The notes: generated by a model not told the origin, from the sequence alone. A stretch of 64,000 nt of DNA from Corallococcus sp. AS-1-6 (GCF_020037015.1 NZ_JAIQDE010000001.1:620001-684000); one strand, 5' to 3'. Shown: positions 1-9,606, counted from the stretch's first letter. A program made the numbers and translations.

Positions 1-1
1 G

Positions 2-1603
2 GCGCCCGCGCCGGTCTCCCCGCAGCCCGCGCAGGTCATCATCTTCCCGCCGCGCTCGCGTCCCGGCGAGGGCGCTCCGCCCCCGTTCGGACAGGAGGGC
101 CAAGAGCCCGCGGTGCCGCCGCTGTCGCAGGAGGGCTCGGCGTTCCTCGTGGAGCCGCCGCCCGCGCACCGCGCGGTGGATCATGCGCGGCGCAGCCTGC
201 TGCTCGACTGGAGCCGCGTGGACACGGAGGGCCTGAGCGCCTCCAGCACCTGGGGCCCGGGTTCGCCCTGGGGGGCCGCGGGCCGCGCGCCGGCCGCCGC
301 GCCCAGCCCGTTCGCCTCGCAGCCCGCGCAGGCGCCCGTGGAGCCGCTGCCCTCGCGCCCGCCCATCTTCGGTGGCGCGGCCATCGCGCCCAGCCCGCTG
401 GCGCCGGTGCCGCCGCCCACGCCGGCCCCGCCGTCCTCCGAGGTGACGCTGGTCAGCGGCACGGAGCCCTTCCACGACGAGGTGCCGGGGGAGGAGCCCG
501 CGCCGCCGCAGCTCGCGCTGCCGCCGTATCCGGGCCACGGCATCGTGCCGCCGCAGGTGGCCCCCGTGGCGCTCAACGTCGAGTTCCCCGCGACGACGCC
601 CTTCGACGCGCAGCCGGCCGCCATGGAGCCGGTGGACACCGCCGCGCAGGACGTGCCCGCCTCCGAGGCGTACTTCACGGAGCCCGAGCCCGCCACGCCC
701 GTGCAGCCATCCGCGGCGAGCGCGCCGGAGCCCACCGCGAGCGCCCCGGTCAGCCCCGCGCCCACGAACAGCGCGGCCTCCACGAAGCCCGCTGCCTCCA
801 AGCCCGCGCATGACGAGGACGACGCGGCGCTGATCGCCGCGATGAAGCCCAAGCGCACGGGCCTCTACGTCGCGGGCGGGCTGCTCCTGGTCGCGGCCGT
901 GGCCGCGGTGGTGCTCTCCAAGGGCTCGGGCGGCGCTGAGACGCCCAAGCCGGACGCGCCCAAGGTGACGCAGCCCATGAAGCCCGAGGAGGCGCCCAGG
1001 CCGCCGGAGACGACGCCTCCGCCGGCCGTCACGCCGCCGCCCACGAAGACCGTGGACGCGGAGCCCGACGCGGGCGCGCCCCCGGCGAAGACCGTCACCG
1101 CCCCGGAGGACGCGGGCACGCCGGTGAAGACGGCCACCCCCGAGCCCGCCGCCGTCCCCGACGCGGGCGCCGTCGTCGCCGTCGCCGTCACGCCGCCGCC
1201 CGCGACGCCCCCGGAGCCCGCCGCGCCCAAGGCCACCTACGCGGACTTCATCAAGGACGGCCGCGCGGCGATGGCCCGCAAGAGCTTCAAGGCGGCCGTG
1301 ACCGCCTACCGCAAGGCGCTCGCGCTCGACAACGACTCCATCGAGGCGAAGACGGGCCTGGGCATCTCGCTGGCCAACAACAGCAGCACCAGCGAGGCCG
1401 GCTACCGCGAAGCGGCCAGGCTGCTCCAGGACGTCGTCAACGCGGAGCCCAAGAACGCCAAGGCCTGGTTCTGGCTGGGCAGCTCGCGGCAGTTCTCCGG
1501 CGATCAAACCCGAGCGGCCGAGGCCTATAAGAAGTATTTGTTCCTCGAACCGACGGGAAGCTCGGCGGACGAGGTGCGTGCCCTGCTCAACGGGATGAAA
1601 TGA
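2..1603 (+). CDS. TPR-repeat membrane protein, proline/alanine-rich (5' end outside window)
   Basis: The frame is open from the first bases of the window, so the start lies upstream; the GTG at 113 is only an internal candidate. The visible part is a long Pro/Ala-rich low-complexity stretch. One hydrophobic membrane segment follows ([18 protein letters not shown], about nt 862-915), then a second Pro/Ala/Thr-rich linker with repeated 'DAG' motifs, then two to three tetratricopeptide-like helical pairs at the C-terminus (about nt 1230-1590). This layout fits a protein with a cytoplasmic N-terminal part and an extracytoplasmic TPR scaffold. Myxobacterial proteins of this build often start with a small zinc finger, but that end is not visible here. 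Function unknown. tsaD follows 52 nt downstream. Confidence 0.75.
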   Translation, partial: APAPVSPQPAQVIIFPPRSRPGEGAPPPFGQEGQEPAVPPLSQEGSAFLVEPPPAHRAVDHARRSLLLDWSRVDTEGLSASSTWGPGSPWGAAGRAPAAAPSPFASQPAQAPVEPLPSRPPIFGGAAIAPSPLAPVPPPTPAPPSSEVTLVSGTEPFHDEVPGEEPAPPQLALPPYPGHGIVPPQVAPVALNVEFPATTPFDAQPAAMEPVDTAAQDVPASEAYFTEPEPATPVQPSAASAPEPTASAPVSPAPTNSAASTKPAASKPAHDEDDAALIAAMKPKRTGLYVAGGLLLVAAVAAVVLSKGSGGAETPKPDAPKVTQPMKPEEAPRPPETTPPPAVTPPPTKTVDAEPDAGAPPAKTVTAPEDAGTPVKTATPEPAAVPDAGAVVAVAVTPPPATPPEPAAPKATYADFIKDGRAAMARKSFKAAVTAYRKALALDNDSIEAKTGLGISLANNSSTSEAGYREAARLLQDVVNAEPKNAKAWFWLGSSRQFSGDQTRAAEAYKKYLFLEPTGSSADEVRALLNGMK

Positions 1604-1655
1604 GCAGGGGAGGCGGCCTGTCCGCCTCCTGCCCGCCCTTGTTGTCGGAGTCGTC

Positions 1656-2654
1656 GTGCTCGTCCTGGGACTTGAAACCTCGTGCGATGAAACCGCCGCC
1701 GCCGTCGTGGAGGACGGGCGGCGCGTCCTGTCGGACGTCGTCTCCACGCAGGTGGACATCCACCGCCGCTGGGGCGGCGTCGTACCGGAGCTGGCCAGCC
1801 GCAACCACATCGTCCAGGTGATGCCCGTCGTCCACGAGGCCCTCACCCGCGCGGACAAGGCGCTGGACGACATCGACCTCATCGCCGTCACGTCCGGCCC
1901 CGGCCTCATCGGCGCGCTGCTCGTGGGGCTCCAGGTGGCCAAGGGCTTGAGCCTCGCCACCGGCAAGCCCTTCGTGGGCGCCAACCACCTGGAGGGGCAC
2001 CTGCTCGCCATCCGCCTCCTGGAGGACGCGCCCGCGCCGCCCTTCCTGGGGCTCGTCGTCTCCGGCGGCCACACCAGCCTCTACGAGGTCCGCGACTACG
2101 GGAACTACCGCCTCGTGGGCCGCACGCGCGACGACGCCGCGGGCGAGGCCTACGACAAGACGGCGCGCATCCTCGGCCTGCCGTACCCGGGCGGGCAGCC
2201 CATTGATGAACTGGCACAGAAGGGCGACCCGGAGGCCATCCGCTTCCCGCGCGCGCTGCCGGGCGACAACCTGGACGTGTCCTTCTCCGGGCTGAAGACG
2301 TCGGTGCTCCACCACGTCCAGAAGCACGGCGTGCCGCAAGGGCAGGCCCTCCACGACCTGTGCGCGTCGTTCCAGGAGGCGGTGGCGGACGTGCTGTCGA
2401 AGAAGCTCGTCGCCGCGGCGAGGAAGCTGGGGCACGACCAGTTGGTGCTGTGCGGCGGCGTGGCGGCGAACTCGCGGCTGCGGGCGCTGTGCAAGCAGCG
2501 CGCGGAGGAGCGGGGCCTGCGCATGTTCCTGCCGCCGGTGCGGTTGTGCACGGACAATGGCGCGATGATCGCCGTCGCGGGGTATGAAGCGTGGCGCCGC
2601 GGCTTGCGCGGTGATTTCCGCCTCGCGGCCGACCCCGCCTGGCGCATGGAGTAG
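1656..2654 (+). CDS. tsaD: tRNA N6-adenosine threonylcarbamoyltransferase TsaD
   Basis: 332 aa, the normal length for the Gcp/Kae1/TsaD family. It transfers the threonylcarbamoyl group from TC-AMP to A37 of ANN-decoding tRNAs, working with TsaB, TsaC and TsaE, which are not in this window. Visible hallmarks are the N-terminal ASKHA-fold motif GLETSCDET, the metal-binding HLEGH pair (about residues 109-113), the SGGHT loop and a C-terminal CTDNGAMIA motif. The start is a GTG that places GLETSCDET at the usual distance from the N-terminus. rsmA begins 10 nt after the stop, so the two are probably co-transcribed. Confidence 0.96.
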   Translation: MLVLGLETSCDETAAAVVEDGRRVLSDVVSTQVDIHRRWGGVVPELASRNHIVQVMPVVHEALTRADKALDDIDLIAVTSGPGLIGALLVGLQVAKGLSLATGKPFVGANHLEGHLLAIRLLEDAPAPPFLGLVVSGGHTSLYEVRDYGNYRLVGRTRDDAAGEAYDKTARILGLPYPGGQPIDELAQKGDPEAIRFPRALPGDNLDVSFSGLKTSVLHHVQKHGVPQGQALHDLCASFQEAVADVLSKKLVAAARKLGHDQLVLCGGVAANSRLRALCKQRAEERGLRMFLPPVRLCTDNGAMIAVAGYEAWRRGLRGDFRLAADPAWRME

Positions 2655-2664
2655 GGGCCCGACA

Positions 2665-3543
2665 GTGGAATCTCCGCGCGACATCCTCAAGCGCCACGGC
2701 CTGCGGGCCAAGCATAGCTGGGGACAGAACTTCCTCGGGGACCCGGACGCGCTCCAGGAGATCGCGGACGCGCTCGCGCTGCGCGAGGGCGAACCCGTGG
2801 TGGAGCTGGGGCCGGGCCTGGGCCACCTCACGCGCTTCCTCGCCGCCACCGGCGCGCGCGTCACCGCCGTGGAGCGCGACCGCGACATGGTGGCCGTGCT
2901 GGAGAAGGAGGCCATCCCCGGCGTGCGCGTGGTGCCCGGCAACGCCGCCACGGTGGACTTCGCCCAGGTGGCCGGCGCGGACGAAATCGCGCTCGTGGGC
3001 AACCTGCCGTACCACCTCACCAGCCCCATCCTCTTCCAGGTGCTCGCGCAGCGCGCCCGCATCTCGCGCGCCGTCTTCACGCTCCAGAAGGAGGTCGTGG
3101 TGCGGCTGGCCGCGGAGCCCGGCAACCGCGACTACGGGCTGCTCACGGTGCTGCTCGGCCTGCACTTCGACGTGGAGAACGTGCTCACGCTGGAGGCCTG
3201 GCGCTTCCATCCGCCCCCGAAGGTGGACTCCGCCGTGCTGCGCCTCACGCGGCTCAAGAAGCCCCGCGCGCCGCTGGTGGACGAGGCCCGCTTCACGCGG
3301 CTGGTGAAGGCCGGCTTCGCGCAGCGCCGCAAGACGCTCATCAACTCGCTCAAGTCCGACAAGGGGCTGGCGCCGCCGGACGTGCTGCTCGCCGCGCTCC
3401 AGACGGCGGGCATCGACCCGGGCCGCCGCGCGGAGACGCTCTCCCCGGAGGAGTTCGCCGCCATCGAGCGCGCCCTGGGCCCCGTCACCGCCATGGCCCC
3501 GCCGCCCCCGGACGCGCCGGAAGAGGACGGCTCACAGGAGTAG
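2665..3543 (+). CDS. rsmA: 16S rRNA dimethyladenosine transferase RsmA/KsgA
   Basis: 292 aa from the chosen GTG. It is an SAM-dependent methyltransferase that dimethylates two adjacent adenosines in the 3'-terminal hairpin of 16S rRNA. Visible motifs are the N-terminal KHSWGQNFLGD, the SAM-binding VVELGPGLGHLT, the catalytic NLPYH (motif IV, NLPY form) and the C-terminal FAQRRKTL helix. The frame is open farther 5' and could start inside tsaD at 2584. The GTG at 2665 was preferred because it lies just after the tsaD stop, has a G-rich ribosome-binding stretch before it, and gives the family's usual N-terminus. Confidence 0.95.
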   Translation: MESPRDILKRHGLRAKHSWGQNFLGDPDALQEIADALALREGEPVVELGPGLGHLTRFLAATGARVTAVERDRDMVAVLEKEAIPGVRVVPGNAATVDFAQVAGADEIALVGNLPYHLTSPILFQVLAQRARISRAVFTLQKEVVVRLAAEPGNRDYGLLTVLLGLHFDVENVLTLEAWRFHPPPKVDSAVLRLTRLKKPRAPLVDEARFTRLVKAGFAQRRKTLINSLKSDKGLAPPDVLLAALQTAGIDPGRRAETLSPEEFAAIERALGPVTAMAPPPPDAPEEDGSQE

Positions 3544-3560
3544 GGGACGCGGGGTGACGT

Positions 3561-3848
3561 TCAGCGCTTCTGGCCCAGCGCGGCCAGGAGCCCACCCTGC
3601 TGGGCGAGGTACGCGCGGAACGCGTCCTCGTCGATGCGCAGGCGCGCGAGCACGCCGCTGAGGACCTCGTCCACGGAGCCCTCCGGCCGGCGCTTCAGCT
3701 CGAAGGCCGTCTTCAGCAGGGCCACGCCATAGAGTGGATCCACGTCCACCGGAGGTGCGGGAGGGGCCGTGACCGGACGGGCGGCGGGCGCCGCTTGCGT
3801 CGTCTCCACCAGGTCCACCACCGTCTTCACCCGCTGCCTGCCGCGCAT
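3561..3848 (-). CDS. Small conserved-looking hypothetical protein
   Basis: 95 aa from the ATG at 3848; the frame extends to 3998, but that part looks non-coding and approaches the divergent kinase gene. The N-terminus is basic (MRGRQRVKTVVDLVETT). A Pro/Ala-rich linker follows, and then a helical C-terminal half rich in Leu, Arg and Glu that ends in QQGGLLAALGQKR. No catalytic motif, membrane segment or signal peptide is visible. It converges with rsmA and is divergent from the deoxynucleoside kinase. Function unknown. Confidence 0.6.
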   Translation of the reverse strand: MRGRQRVKTVVDLVETTQAAPAARPVTAPPAPPVDVDPLYGVALLKTAFELKRRPEGSVDEVLSGVLARLRIDEDAFRAYLAQQGGLLAALGQKR

Positions 3849-4032
3849 CTGTGGCCCGTCGCTCCCGCTGCCTGCGTGTTCGCGGGCACCGTAGGGGATG
3901 GCCTCGGAGCGCGCAAGGGCGGGGTGGCCCGGCGAAAATTGCCGGATGCACGCGGGCATGGTTGTGTTATCCGCCCCCCGCGCGCGCATCTGTCTCATGC
4001 GTGGCTTTTCCGGGGGCGGAGGCCTCGGGCCG

Positions 4033-4674
4033 ATGGACCACCGCTACATCGTCGTCGAAGGCCCCATCGGCGTGGGCAAGACGAGCCTCACCAACCTCCT
4101 CACGGAGCGACTGGGCAGCCGCCGCATCCTGGAGGTGGTGGAGGAGAATCCCTTCCTCTCCAGCTTCTACGGGGACCGGGAGAAGTTCGCGTTCCAGACG
4201 CAGGTGTTCTTCCTGCTGTCGCGCTTCCGCCAGCAGCAGGAACTCTTCCAGCAGGACCTGTTCCGCGCCGTCACCGTGAGCGACTACCTGTTCGCGAAGG
4301 ACCGCATCTTCGCCAACCTCACGCTGGCCTCGGACGAGCTGGCCCTCTACGACCGCGTCTTCGAGGCGCTGGGGCCCCGCGTCCCGCAGCCCGACCTGGT
4401 CATCTACCTCCAGGCCCAACTGGACGTGCTGCTGCACCGCATCAAGAAGCGCGGCCGTGAGTTCGAGCGGAAGTTCGACGCGGGCTACCTGGAGTCGCTC
4501 ACGCACGCGTACAACGACTTCTTCGCGCATTACCAGGACACGCCGCTCCTGGTGGTGAACACGTCGGACATCGACTTCGTGCACAACGAGGCGGACCGCG
4601 AGGACCTGATGAACGTCATCGCGAGCGTGAAGTCCGGCGTGCAGCACTACACCCCCAAGTCCCGCCGGGGCTGA
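4033..4674 (+). CDS. Deoxynucleoside kinase (dGK/dAK family)
   Basis: 213 aa from the ATG at 4033, chosen because it opens directly onto the P-loop (YIVVEGPIGVGKTSL). The GPxGxGKT form with an immediately preceding EG is typical of the bacterial deoxyguanosine/deoxyadenosine kinase family, which phosphorylates salvaged deoxynucleosides with ATP. Other family features are the EENPFLSSFY segment, the catalytic-loop region VSDYLFAKDRIFA (the family's DR-S-like position) and a lid helix rich in Lys/Arg (IKKRGREFERKFD). Substrate preference cannot be read from sequence. It lies upstream of panB, an arrangement I recall from other bacteria. Confidence 0.85.
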   Translation: MDHRYIVVEGPIGVGKTSLTNLLTERLGSRRILEVVEENPFLSSFYGDREKFAFQTQVFFLLSRFRQQQELFQQDLFRAVTVSDYLFAKDRIFANLTLASDELALYDRVFEALGPRVPQPDLVIYLQAQLDVLLHRIKKRGREFERKFDAGYLESLTHAYNDFFAHYQDTPLLVVNTSDIDFVHNEADREDLMNVIASVKSGVQHYTPKSRRG

Positions 4675-4844
4675 CGGCCACCGCCCGCCTGGCTGCCTGG
4701 CGCGGGTTGAACCCCCCACGCGGCCCCGAGGGCGTTAGAGTGCATCCCCGTGGAACCCCGGCCTCCGGCGATCCCCCTGGGGACGGCGAGGGGCCTGACG
4801 CTCCACGCGGCTGTCCCACCCGTCTTGCCCACAGGAGGTGAACC

Positions 4845-5753
4845 GTGAAGGACAAGGTCACCATCCACACGCTGAAGCGCCTGAAGCAGTCCGGTCAGAA
4901 GATCTGCATGGTCACCGCGTATGACGCGACGTTCGCGCGCATCCTCGACGAGGGCGGCGCGGACGTGCTCCTGGTCGGTGACTCGCTGGGCATGGTCATC
5001 CAGGGCCAGGAGTCCACGCTGCCCGTCACCATGGACCAGATGGTCTACCACTCGGCGGCGGTGAGCCGCGGCGCGAAGCGGGCGCACGTGGTGGGCGACC
5101 TGCCGTTCATGAGCTACCAGGTGTCGCCAGAGGAGGCGGTGCGCAACGCCGGGCGGCTGGTGTCCGAAGGCAACGTGGGCAGCGTGAAGCTGGAGGGCGG
5201 CGCCGAGTTCGCCGACACCGTGCGCGCCATCGTCCGCGCCAGCATCCCCGTCATGGGCCACCTGGGGCTGACGCCGCAGTCGGTGCACAAGATGGGCGGC
5301 TACGTGGTGCAGGGCCGCGACGAGGACGCCGCGCGCCGCATGCTGGACGACGCGCTCGCGCTGGAGGCCGCCGGCGCCTACGCGCTGGTGCTGGAGGGCG
5401 TGCCGCTGGAGCTGGCGCGCACCATCACCCAGAGCCTCAAGATTCCGACCATCGGCATCGGCGCGGGCAAGCACTGTGATGGCCAGGTGCTGGTCTGCTA
5501 CGACCTGTTGGGCATGAACCCGGACTTCAAGCCGAAGTTCGTGAAGCGCTTCGCCAACCTGCACGGGAACATCACGGAGGCCGCGAACACGTACTTCTCC
5601 GAGGTGCGCGCCGGCACCTTCCCGGATGAAGAGCACAGCTTCAAGGCCACCAAGGGCATCCGGCTGGTGACGCCCACGGCCGTCGTCGCGGACGCGGAAG
5701 GCGCTGGCGAGCCCGCGGAGAAGGTCGGCGGCATCTACGGGGCCCCGGTCTAG
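4845..5753 (+). CDS. panB: 3-methyl-2-oxobutanoate hydroxymethyltransferase PanB
   Basis: 302 aa, about 30 residues longer than typical because of a C-terminal tail. It makes ketopantoate from alpha-ketoisovalerate and 5,10-methylene-THF, the first committed step to pantothenate and CoA. Visible family motifs are [12 protein letters not shown] near the N-terminus, [26 protein letters not shown] and [15 protein letters not shown]. The GTG start is fixed by an excellent ribosome-binding site, AGGAGGTG at 4833-4840. panC begins 2 nt after the stop, so the pair forms an operon; panD is not in the window. Confidence 0.96.
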   Translation: MKDKVTIHTLKRLKQSGQKICMVTAYDATFARILDEGGADVLLVGDSLGMVIQGQESTLPVTMDQMVYHSAAVSRGAKRAHVVGDLPFMSYQVSPEEAVRNAGRLVSEGNVGSVKLEGGAEFADTVRAIVRASIPVMGHLGLTPQSVHKMGGYVVQGRDEDAARRMLDDALALEAAGAYALVLEGVPLELARTITQSLKIPTIGIGAGKHCDGQVLVCYDLLGMNPDFKPKFVKRFANLHGNITEAANTYFSEVRAGTFPDEEHSFKATKGIRLVTPTAVVADAEGAGEPAEKVGGIYGAPV

Positions 5754-5755
5754 CC

Positions 5756-6610
5756 ATGGCGCCCCACGTCCTGCGCACCGTTCCGGAAGTGAAGGCCTGG
5801 GTCGCGTCCCTCCAGAAGGAGGGCAAGACGCTGGCGCTCGTGCCCACCATGGGCTTCCTCCATGAGGGCCATGTCTCGCTCATGCGGGAGGGCGGCCGGC
5901 GCGCGGACGTGGTGGCGGCCTCCATCTTCGTGAACCCCACGCAGTTCGGTCCCCGCGAGGACCTGGCGCGCTACCCGCGCGACTTCGAGGGGGACCTGGC
6001 GAAGTGCGCGAGCGCGGGCGTCACGGCCGTGTTCGCGCCCGAGCCCGCGGCGATGTACCCCGCGGGCTACCAGACCTACGTGGAGGTCACGGAGGTCAGC
6101 CAGGGGCTGTGCGGCGAGCGGCGTCCTGGCCACTTCCGGGGCGTCGCCACCATCGTCACGCAGCTCCTGGCGCTGTTCCGGCCGGCCGTGGCGCTGTTCG
6201 GGGAGAAGGACTACCAGCAACTCCAGGTCATCCGGGCGCTCAACCGCGACCTGCACCTGGGCGCGGACATCGTGGGCATGCCCACCATCCGCGAGCCGGA
6301 CGGCCTGGCCCTGAGCAGCCGCAATGCCTACCTGTCGGCGGAGGAGCGCCAGCGGGCGCTCGCCCTGTCCAGGGGCATGCGGGCGGCCCAGGCCCTGCTC
6401 GCCTCCGGCACCCGGGACACGCGGGCGCTCGTGGAGGCCGCCCGCCGTGAATTGCAGGCGGTGGGCCTGCGCGAGGACTACGTGGAGGTGCGGGACGCGG
6501 CGACGCTCTCACCCCTGGACACGGTGGCGCCCGGGCAGACGGCGCGCATGCTGGTGGCGGCCTTCTCGGGCACCACGCGGCTCATCGACAACATGCCGCT
6601 GGCCGGTTAG
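5756..6610 (+). CDS. panC: Pantothenate synthetase PanC
   Basis: 284 aa, the normal family length. It condenses pantoate with beta-alanine using ATP through a pantoyl-adenylate intermediate. Visible motifs are the nucleotidyltransferase HIGH-type signature in TMGFLHEGHVSLM, the NPTQFGPREDL substrate-binding segment, GEKDYQQLQVIR, and the KMSKS-equivalent ALSSRNAYLS. The ATG lies 2 nt after the panB stop, which indicates translational coupling. smpB follows 17 nt later on the same strand. Confidence 0.96.
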   Translation: MAPHVLRTVPEVKAWVASLQKEGKTLALVPTMGFLHEGHVSLMREGGRRADVVAASIFVNPTQFGPREDLARYPRDFEGDLAKCASAGVTAVFAPEPAAMYPAGYQTYVEVTEVSQGLCGERRPGHFRGVATIVTQLLALFRPAVALFGEKDYQQLQVIRALNRDLHLGADIVGMPTIREPDGLALSSRNAYLSAEERQRALALSRGMRAAQALLASGTRDTRALVEAARRELQAVGLREDYVEVRDAATLSPLDTVAPGQTARMLVAAFSGTTRLIDNMPLAG

Positions 6611-6627
6611 GAGACCCGGGACACGTT

Positions 6628-7113
6628 ATGGCCGCTGGAAAGTCGAAGGGTGTGGGTGCGGAGCCGGGGGTGAAGCTCATTGCCGAGAACCGGCGTGCGC
6701 GCTTCGACTACACGGTGGATGAGAAGATAGAAGCCGGGCTGGAGCTCACGGGGAGCGAGGTGAAGTCGTTGCGTGAAGGGACGGCCAACCTGTCGGACGC
6801 CTACGCGCTCCAGAAGGGCACGGAGCTGTTCCTGCTCAACGCCCACATCGGCTCCTACAAGGCGGCCAGCGTCTTCGACCACCTCCCCACCCGGGGCCGG
6901 AAGCTGCTGATGCACCGGGCGGAGATCGACCGGTGGACGGCGAAGGTGCGCGAGCGCGGTTACTCCATCATCCCGCTCGTGCTGTACTTCAGGAAGGGCC
7001 GGGCCAAGGTGGAGCTGGGCCTGTGCCGCGGCAAGACGCACGAAGATCGCCGCCACGACATCAAGGAACGGGAGACGAAGCGGGAGATGGACCGGGAAGT
7101 GCGCCGTCGTTGA
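6628..7113 (+). CDS. smpB: SsrA-binding protein SmpB
   Basis: 161 aa. SmpB binds tmRNA and delivers it to stalled ribosomes in trans-translation. Recognisable segments are IAENRRARFDY and the following beta-barrel strands, LTGSEVKSLREG, NAHIGSY, and the C-terminal GKKxxDKR-like tail (GKTHEDRRHDIKERETKRE) that enters the mRNA channel. It starts at an ATG preceded by a G-rich stretch. The next gene encodes an SspB-like adaptor that recognises the same degradation tag, so two steps of one pathway sit side by side. Confidence 0.96.
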   Translation: MAAGKSKGVGAEPGVKLIAENRRARFDYTVDEKIEAGLELTGSEVKSLREGTANLSDAYALQKGTELFLLNAHIGSYKAASVFDHLPTRGRKLLMHRAEIDRWTAKVRERGYSIIPLVLYFRKGRAKVELGLCRGKTHEDRRHDIKERETKREMDREVRRR

Positions 7114-7149
7114 GGGCGCTCCCGCAACTCCTCCGCTGGACAGGCTGGA

Positions 7150-7692
7150 ATGGACAAGAAGGTTTCCGACAAGAAGGAGCGGCTGCTGGCCGCGCTCGAC
7201 CAGGGCATGGTGATGATCCACCTGGACGCGCGCCGCCCCGGCGTGCTCGTCCCCGCCAGCCTCCGAGGCGAAGCGCACCTGCGCCTCAACCTCTCCTACC
7301 GTTTCGAGCCCCCCGACCTCACGGTGGGCGAGTGGGGCGTGCGCTGCACGCTGAGCTTCTCCGGTTCGCGCTTCACGGTGGCGGTGCCCTGGTCGGCGCT
7401 GTTCGCCATCGCCAGCCACGTGACGAAGGAGTTCTGGATGTACCCGGAGGAGATGCCGCCGGAGCTGCTCCAGCAGCCCCCGGTGGCGTCGGCCTCCGTC
7501 GCGCGTCCGCCGCAGCCCGCGCCGGTGCCCGTGGCCGCGGAGAGGCCCCGCGCCTTCCTGCGCGAGGTGCAGTCCGAGCGCGCCGACGAGCCGGAGTCAC
7601 GTCCGGAGGTGGCGCCTCCGCCGCCGCCCGAGGGAGGCCCCCCGGACGAGCCGCAGCCGCCGCGCCGTGGCCACCTGCGGCTGGTGAAGTAG
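7150..7692 (+). CDS. sspB: SspB-family ClpXP specificity adaptor
   Basis: 180 aa. Residues 8-95 match the SspB substrate-binding fold: an N-terminal helix, then PGVLVPASLRGEAHLRLNLS (compare the PGVxVP and 'xxLNxS' core of SspB), then a beta-rich segment with RCTLSFSGSRFTVAVPWSA that ends in LFAI. The remaining ~85 residues are a Pro/Glu/Arg-rich tail ending in GHLRLVK. In the family a flexible tail with a short C-terminal motif docks on the ClpX N-domain, so this ending is a plausible docking motif (inference). SspB tethers ssrA-tagged proteins to ClpXP. The gene is 36 nt after smpB on the same strand. Confidence 0.82.
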   Translation: MDKKVSDKKERLLAALDQGMVMIHLDARRPGVLVPASLRGEAHLRLNLSYRFEPPDLTVGEWGVRCTLSFSGSRFTVAVPWSALFAIASHVTKEFWMYPEEMPPELLQQPPVASASVARPPQPAPVPVAAERPRAFLREVQSERADEPESRPEVAPPPPPEGGPPDEPQPPRRGHLRLVK

Positions 7693-7712
7693 GGCGGGCT
7701 CGGGGCGGAGCG

Positions 7713-9575
7713 TCAGCGCTTGAGCTCCGCCGCCACGTCCGACTTCTTGCCGCCCATGAACGACCCCGTCCAGACGCGGTAGCCCTTGAGCTTGAGCTGC
7801 ACCGGGACGGAGCGCGAGGGGTAGACGTTGTCCATCACCAGCGGCGTCACGCCCACCTCCACGCCGTCCACCAGGACGGTGGCGCCGGAGGGCTCGCTGC
7901 GGATGGACAGGACCGCCGCCGGGAGCCCGAGCGCGCGCAGCACCTGGGTTTCGTAGCGGGGCCACACGAACAGCGCGCCCCCCGCGAGCACCGCCGCGAT
8001 GCCGAGCACCACCACCGCCGGTCCCCAGCGCCTGCGGGGGCGGGAAGGCGTCACGGGCTCGAACTCCGAAGGCGAGCTCTCCGCCCGGGGCGCGCGCTCC
8101 TCCAGCTCCAGGTCGCCCTGCGCCGCCTGACGGATGCTGGGCCGGTTCATCCGCGCCGGGTCGTCCACGTCCGAGAGGGACTGCGTGGCCAGCGCGGGCG
8201 CAGCCGGAGCGGCGGGGGAGGGCGCCCGCGGTCGGGCGCGCGCCGCCGGGTTCGCCTGCGCCCGGGACGCGGAGGCCACGGACACGGGCCCACTCGCGGG
8301 AGCCGCGCCCGCCTCGCTCCAGCTCGCGGAAGGTCCACGCGTGCAGGACTCACAGGGCGAGTCAGGGGACTCCAGCGCCGAGCCGCACAGGGCGCAGGTG
8401 TGGACCACGGCGCCGTTCGCGGACAGTGAGACGGCCCCGGCTGGCGGGCTCCACGGCTCCTCTTCCTCCGCCGCCACGGGGACGGACGCCGGGGGCGCCT
8501 TCCACGCGGGCGAAGCAGCGGCGCCACCGCCATACGCCACCGTGACCGAGCGGGCGCCAGACGCGGACGGGATGCGCCCCGTGTCCACGCCCTCGCGCGG
8601 CACGGCGGACATCACGAACGACGCCGACTGCGACTCCGGGGCCTCCGCGAGCGCGGCCCGGGCCACGTCTCCCACGGACATGGGCAACCGGATGCCACGC
8701 AGGAAGGTGGCCAGCGCGTGCGACGACGCGGGCTCCCCCGTCTGCGCGAGCCACCGCGCCAGCGCCTCCGACACGTCCTCCGGCTCCGGGAAGCGGGCCG
8801 CCGGGTCGCGCGACAGCATGCGCAGCACCAGCGTGGCCAGCGACGCCGGTACGTCCGGCAGCGACGCGGGCGCGCGGTTGAGGATGGAGTACGCCACCGC
8901 CATCGGCTCCGCCGCCGCGGACCCGAACGGGTGCTGCCCCGCGAGCAGCTCCGCGAGGATGGTGCCCAGCGAGAACTGGTCGCTCAGCGCCGTGGCCGGC
9001 TCGCCCCGGAGGACCTCCGGCGCCGCGTAGGGCACCTTGCCCCTGAAGGCTCCGGGCTCCGTGCGCGACAGGCCCGCCAGCCGCGCGATGCCGAAGTCCG
9101 TGACCTTCACCTCGCCTTCGCGCGACACCAGCAGGTTGGACGGGGACACGTCCCGGTGCGCCGTCACCACCGGGTGACCGTCGTGCTGGCGGCGGTACGC
9201 GTGCTGCAATCCCGCCTGGGCCTGGCTCACGATGAACACCGCCAGGTGCGGAGGAACCCGCAGCCCCTGGCGCGTCACCGCGCGGATGAGCGCGCCCAGG
9301 TCCCAGCCGTCCACCAGCTCCATCACCAGGAAGAGCCCCTCCGCGCTCTCCCCCACGTCATGCACGGTGACGATGTTCTGGTGCTGCAGCAGCATGGCCA
9401 GCCGCGCCTCGGAGACGAACATCCGGGAGATGTCCGGCTCGCGCGCCAGGTGCGGCAGCACGCGCTTGATGGCCACGGTGCGCTCGAAGCCCTCCGCGCC
9501 CTTCGCCACTCCCAGGAACAGCTCCGCCATGCCCCCCGTGGCCAGGGGTTGCAGCAGCCGGTAGCGTGACGTCAC
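7713..9575 (-). CDS. Ser/Thr protein kinase with internal zinc ribbon, membrane segment and PEGA domain
   Basis: 620 aa, GTG start with GGAGG six nt upstream. The N-terminal kinase is complete: glycine loop LATGGMAELFLG, VAIK lysine (K37), HRDVSPSN catalytic loop (D142) and DFG (D160-G162). The HRDxSPxN form is typical of Pkn kinases. A linker follows with a four-cysteine zinc-ribbon-like motif (CALCG...CESC), which is unusual in the middle of a kinase. Then come one transmembrane segment (VVVLGIAAVLAGGALFVW) and a C-terminal PEGA domain (IRSEPSGATVLVDGVEVGVTP), a small extracytoplasmic beta domain. It probably senses an envelope signal; partners are unknown. Confidence 0.9.
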   Translation of the reverse strand: MTSRYRLLQPLATGGMAELFLGVAKGAEGFERTVAIKRVLPHLAREPDISRMFVSEARLAMLLQHQNIVTVHDVGESAEGLFLVMELVDGWDLGALIRAVTRQGLRVPPHLAVFIVSQAQAGLQHAYRRQHDGHPVVTAHRDVSPSNLLVSREGEVKVTDFGIARLAGLSRTEPGAFRGKVPYAAPEVLRGEPATALSDQFSLGTILAELLAGQHPFGSAAAEPMAVAYSILNRAPASLPDVPASLATLVLRMLSRDPAARFPEPEDVSEALARWLAQTGEPASSHALATFLRGIRLPMSVGDVARAALAEAPESQSASFVMSAVPREGVDTGRIPSASGARSVTVAYGGGAAASPAWKAPPASVPVAAEEEEPWSPPAGAVSLSANGAVVHTCALCGSALESPDSPCESCTRGPSASWSEAGAAPASGPVSVASASRAQANPAARARPRAPSPAAPAAPALATQSLSDVDDPARMNRPSIRQAAQGDLELEERAPRAESSPSEFEPVTPSRPRRRWGPAVVVLGIAAVLAGGALFVWPRYETQVLRALGLPAAVLSIRSEPSGATVLVDGVEVGVTPLVMDNVYPSRSVPVQLKLKGYRVWTGSFMGGKKSDVAAELKR

Positions 9576-9606
9576 GGGGACCTCCGGAAGGACGCGGTGG
9601 GGCGCC

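Noticed and set aside
4707-4741. Sigma-70 promoter before panB (TTGAAC ... TAGAGT)
   Set aside because: Spacing between the boxes is 21-23 nt, too long for a convincing promoter.
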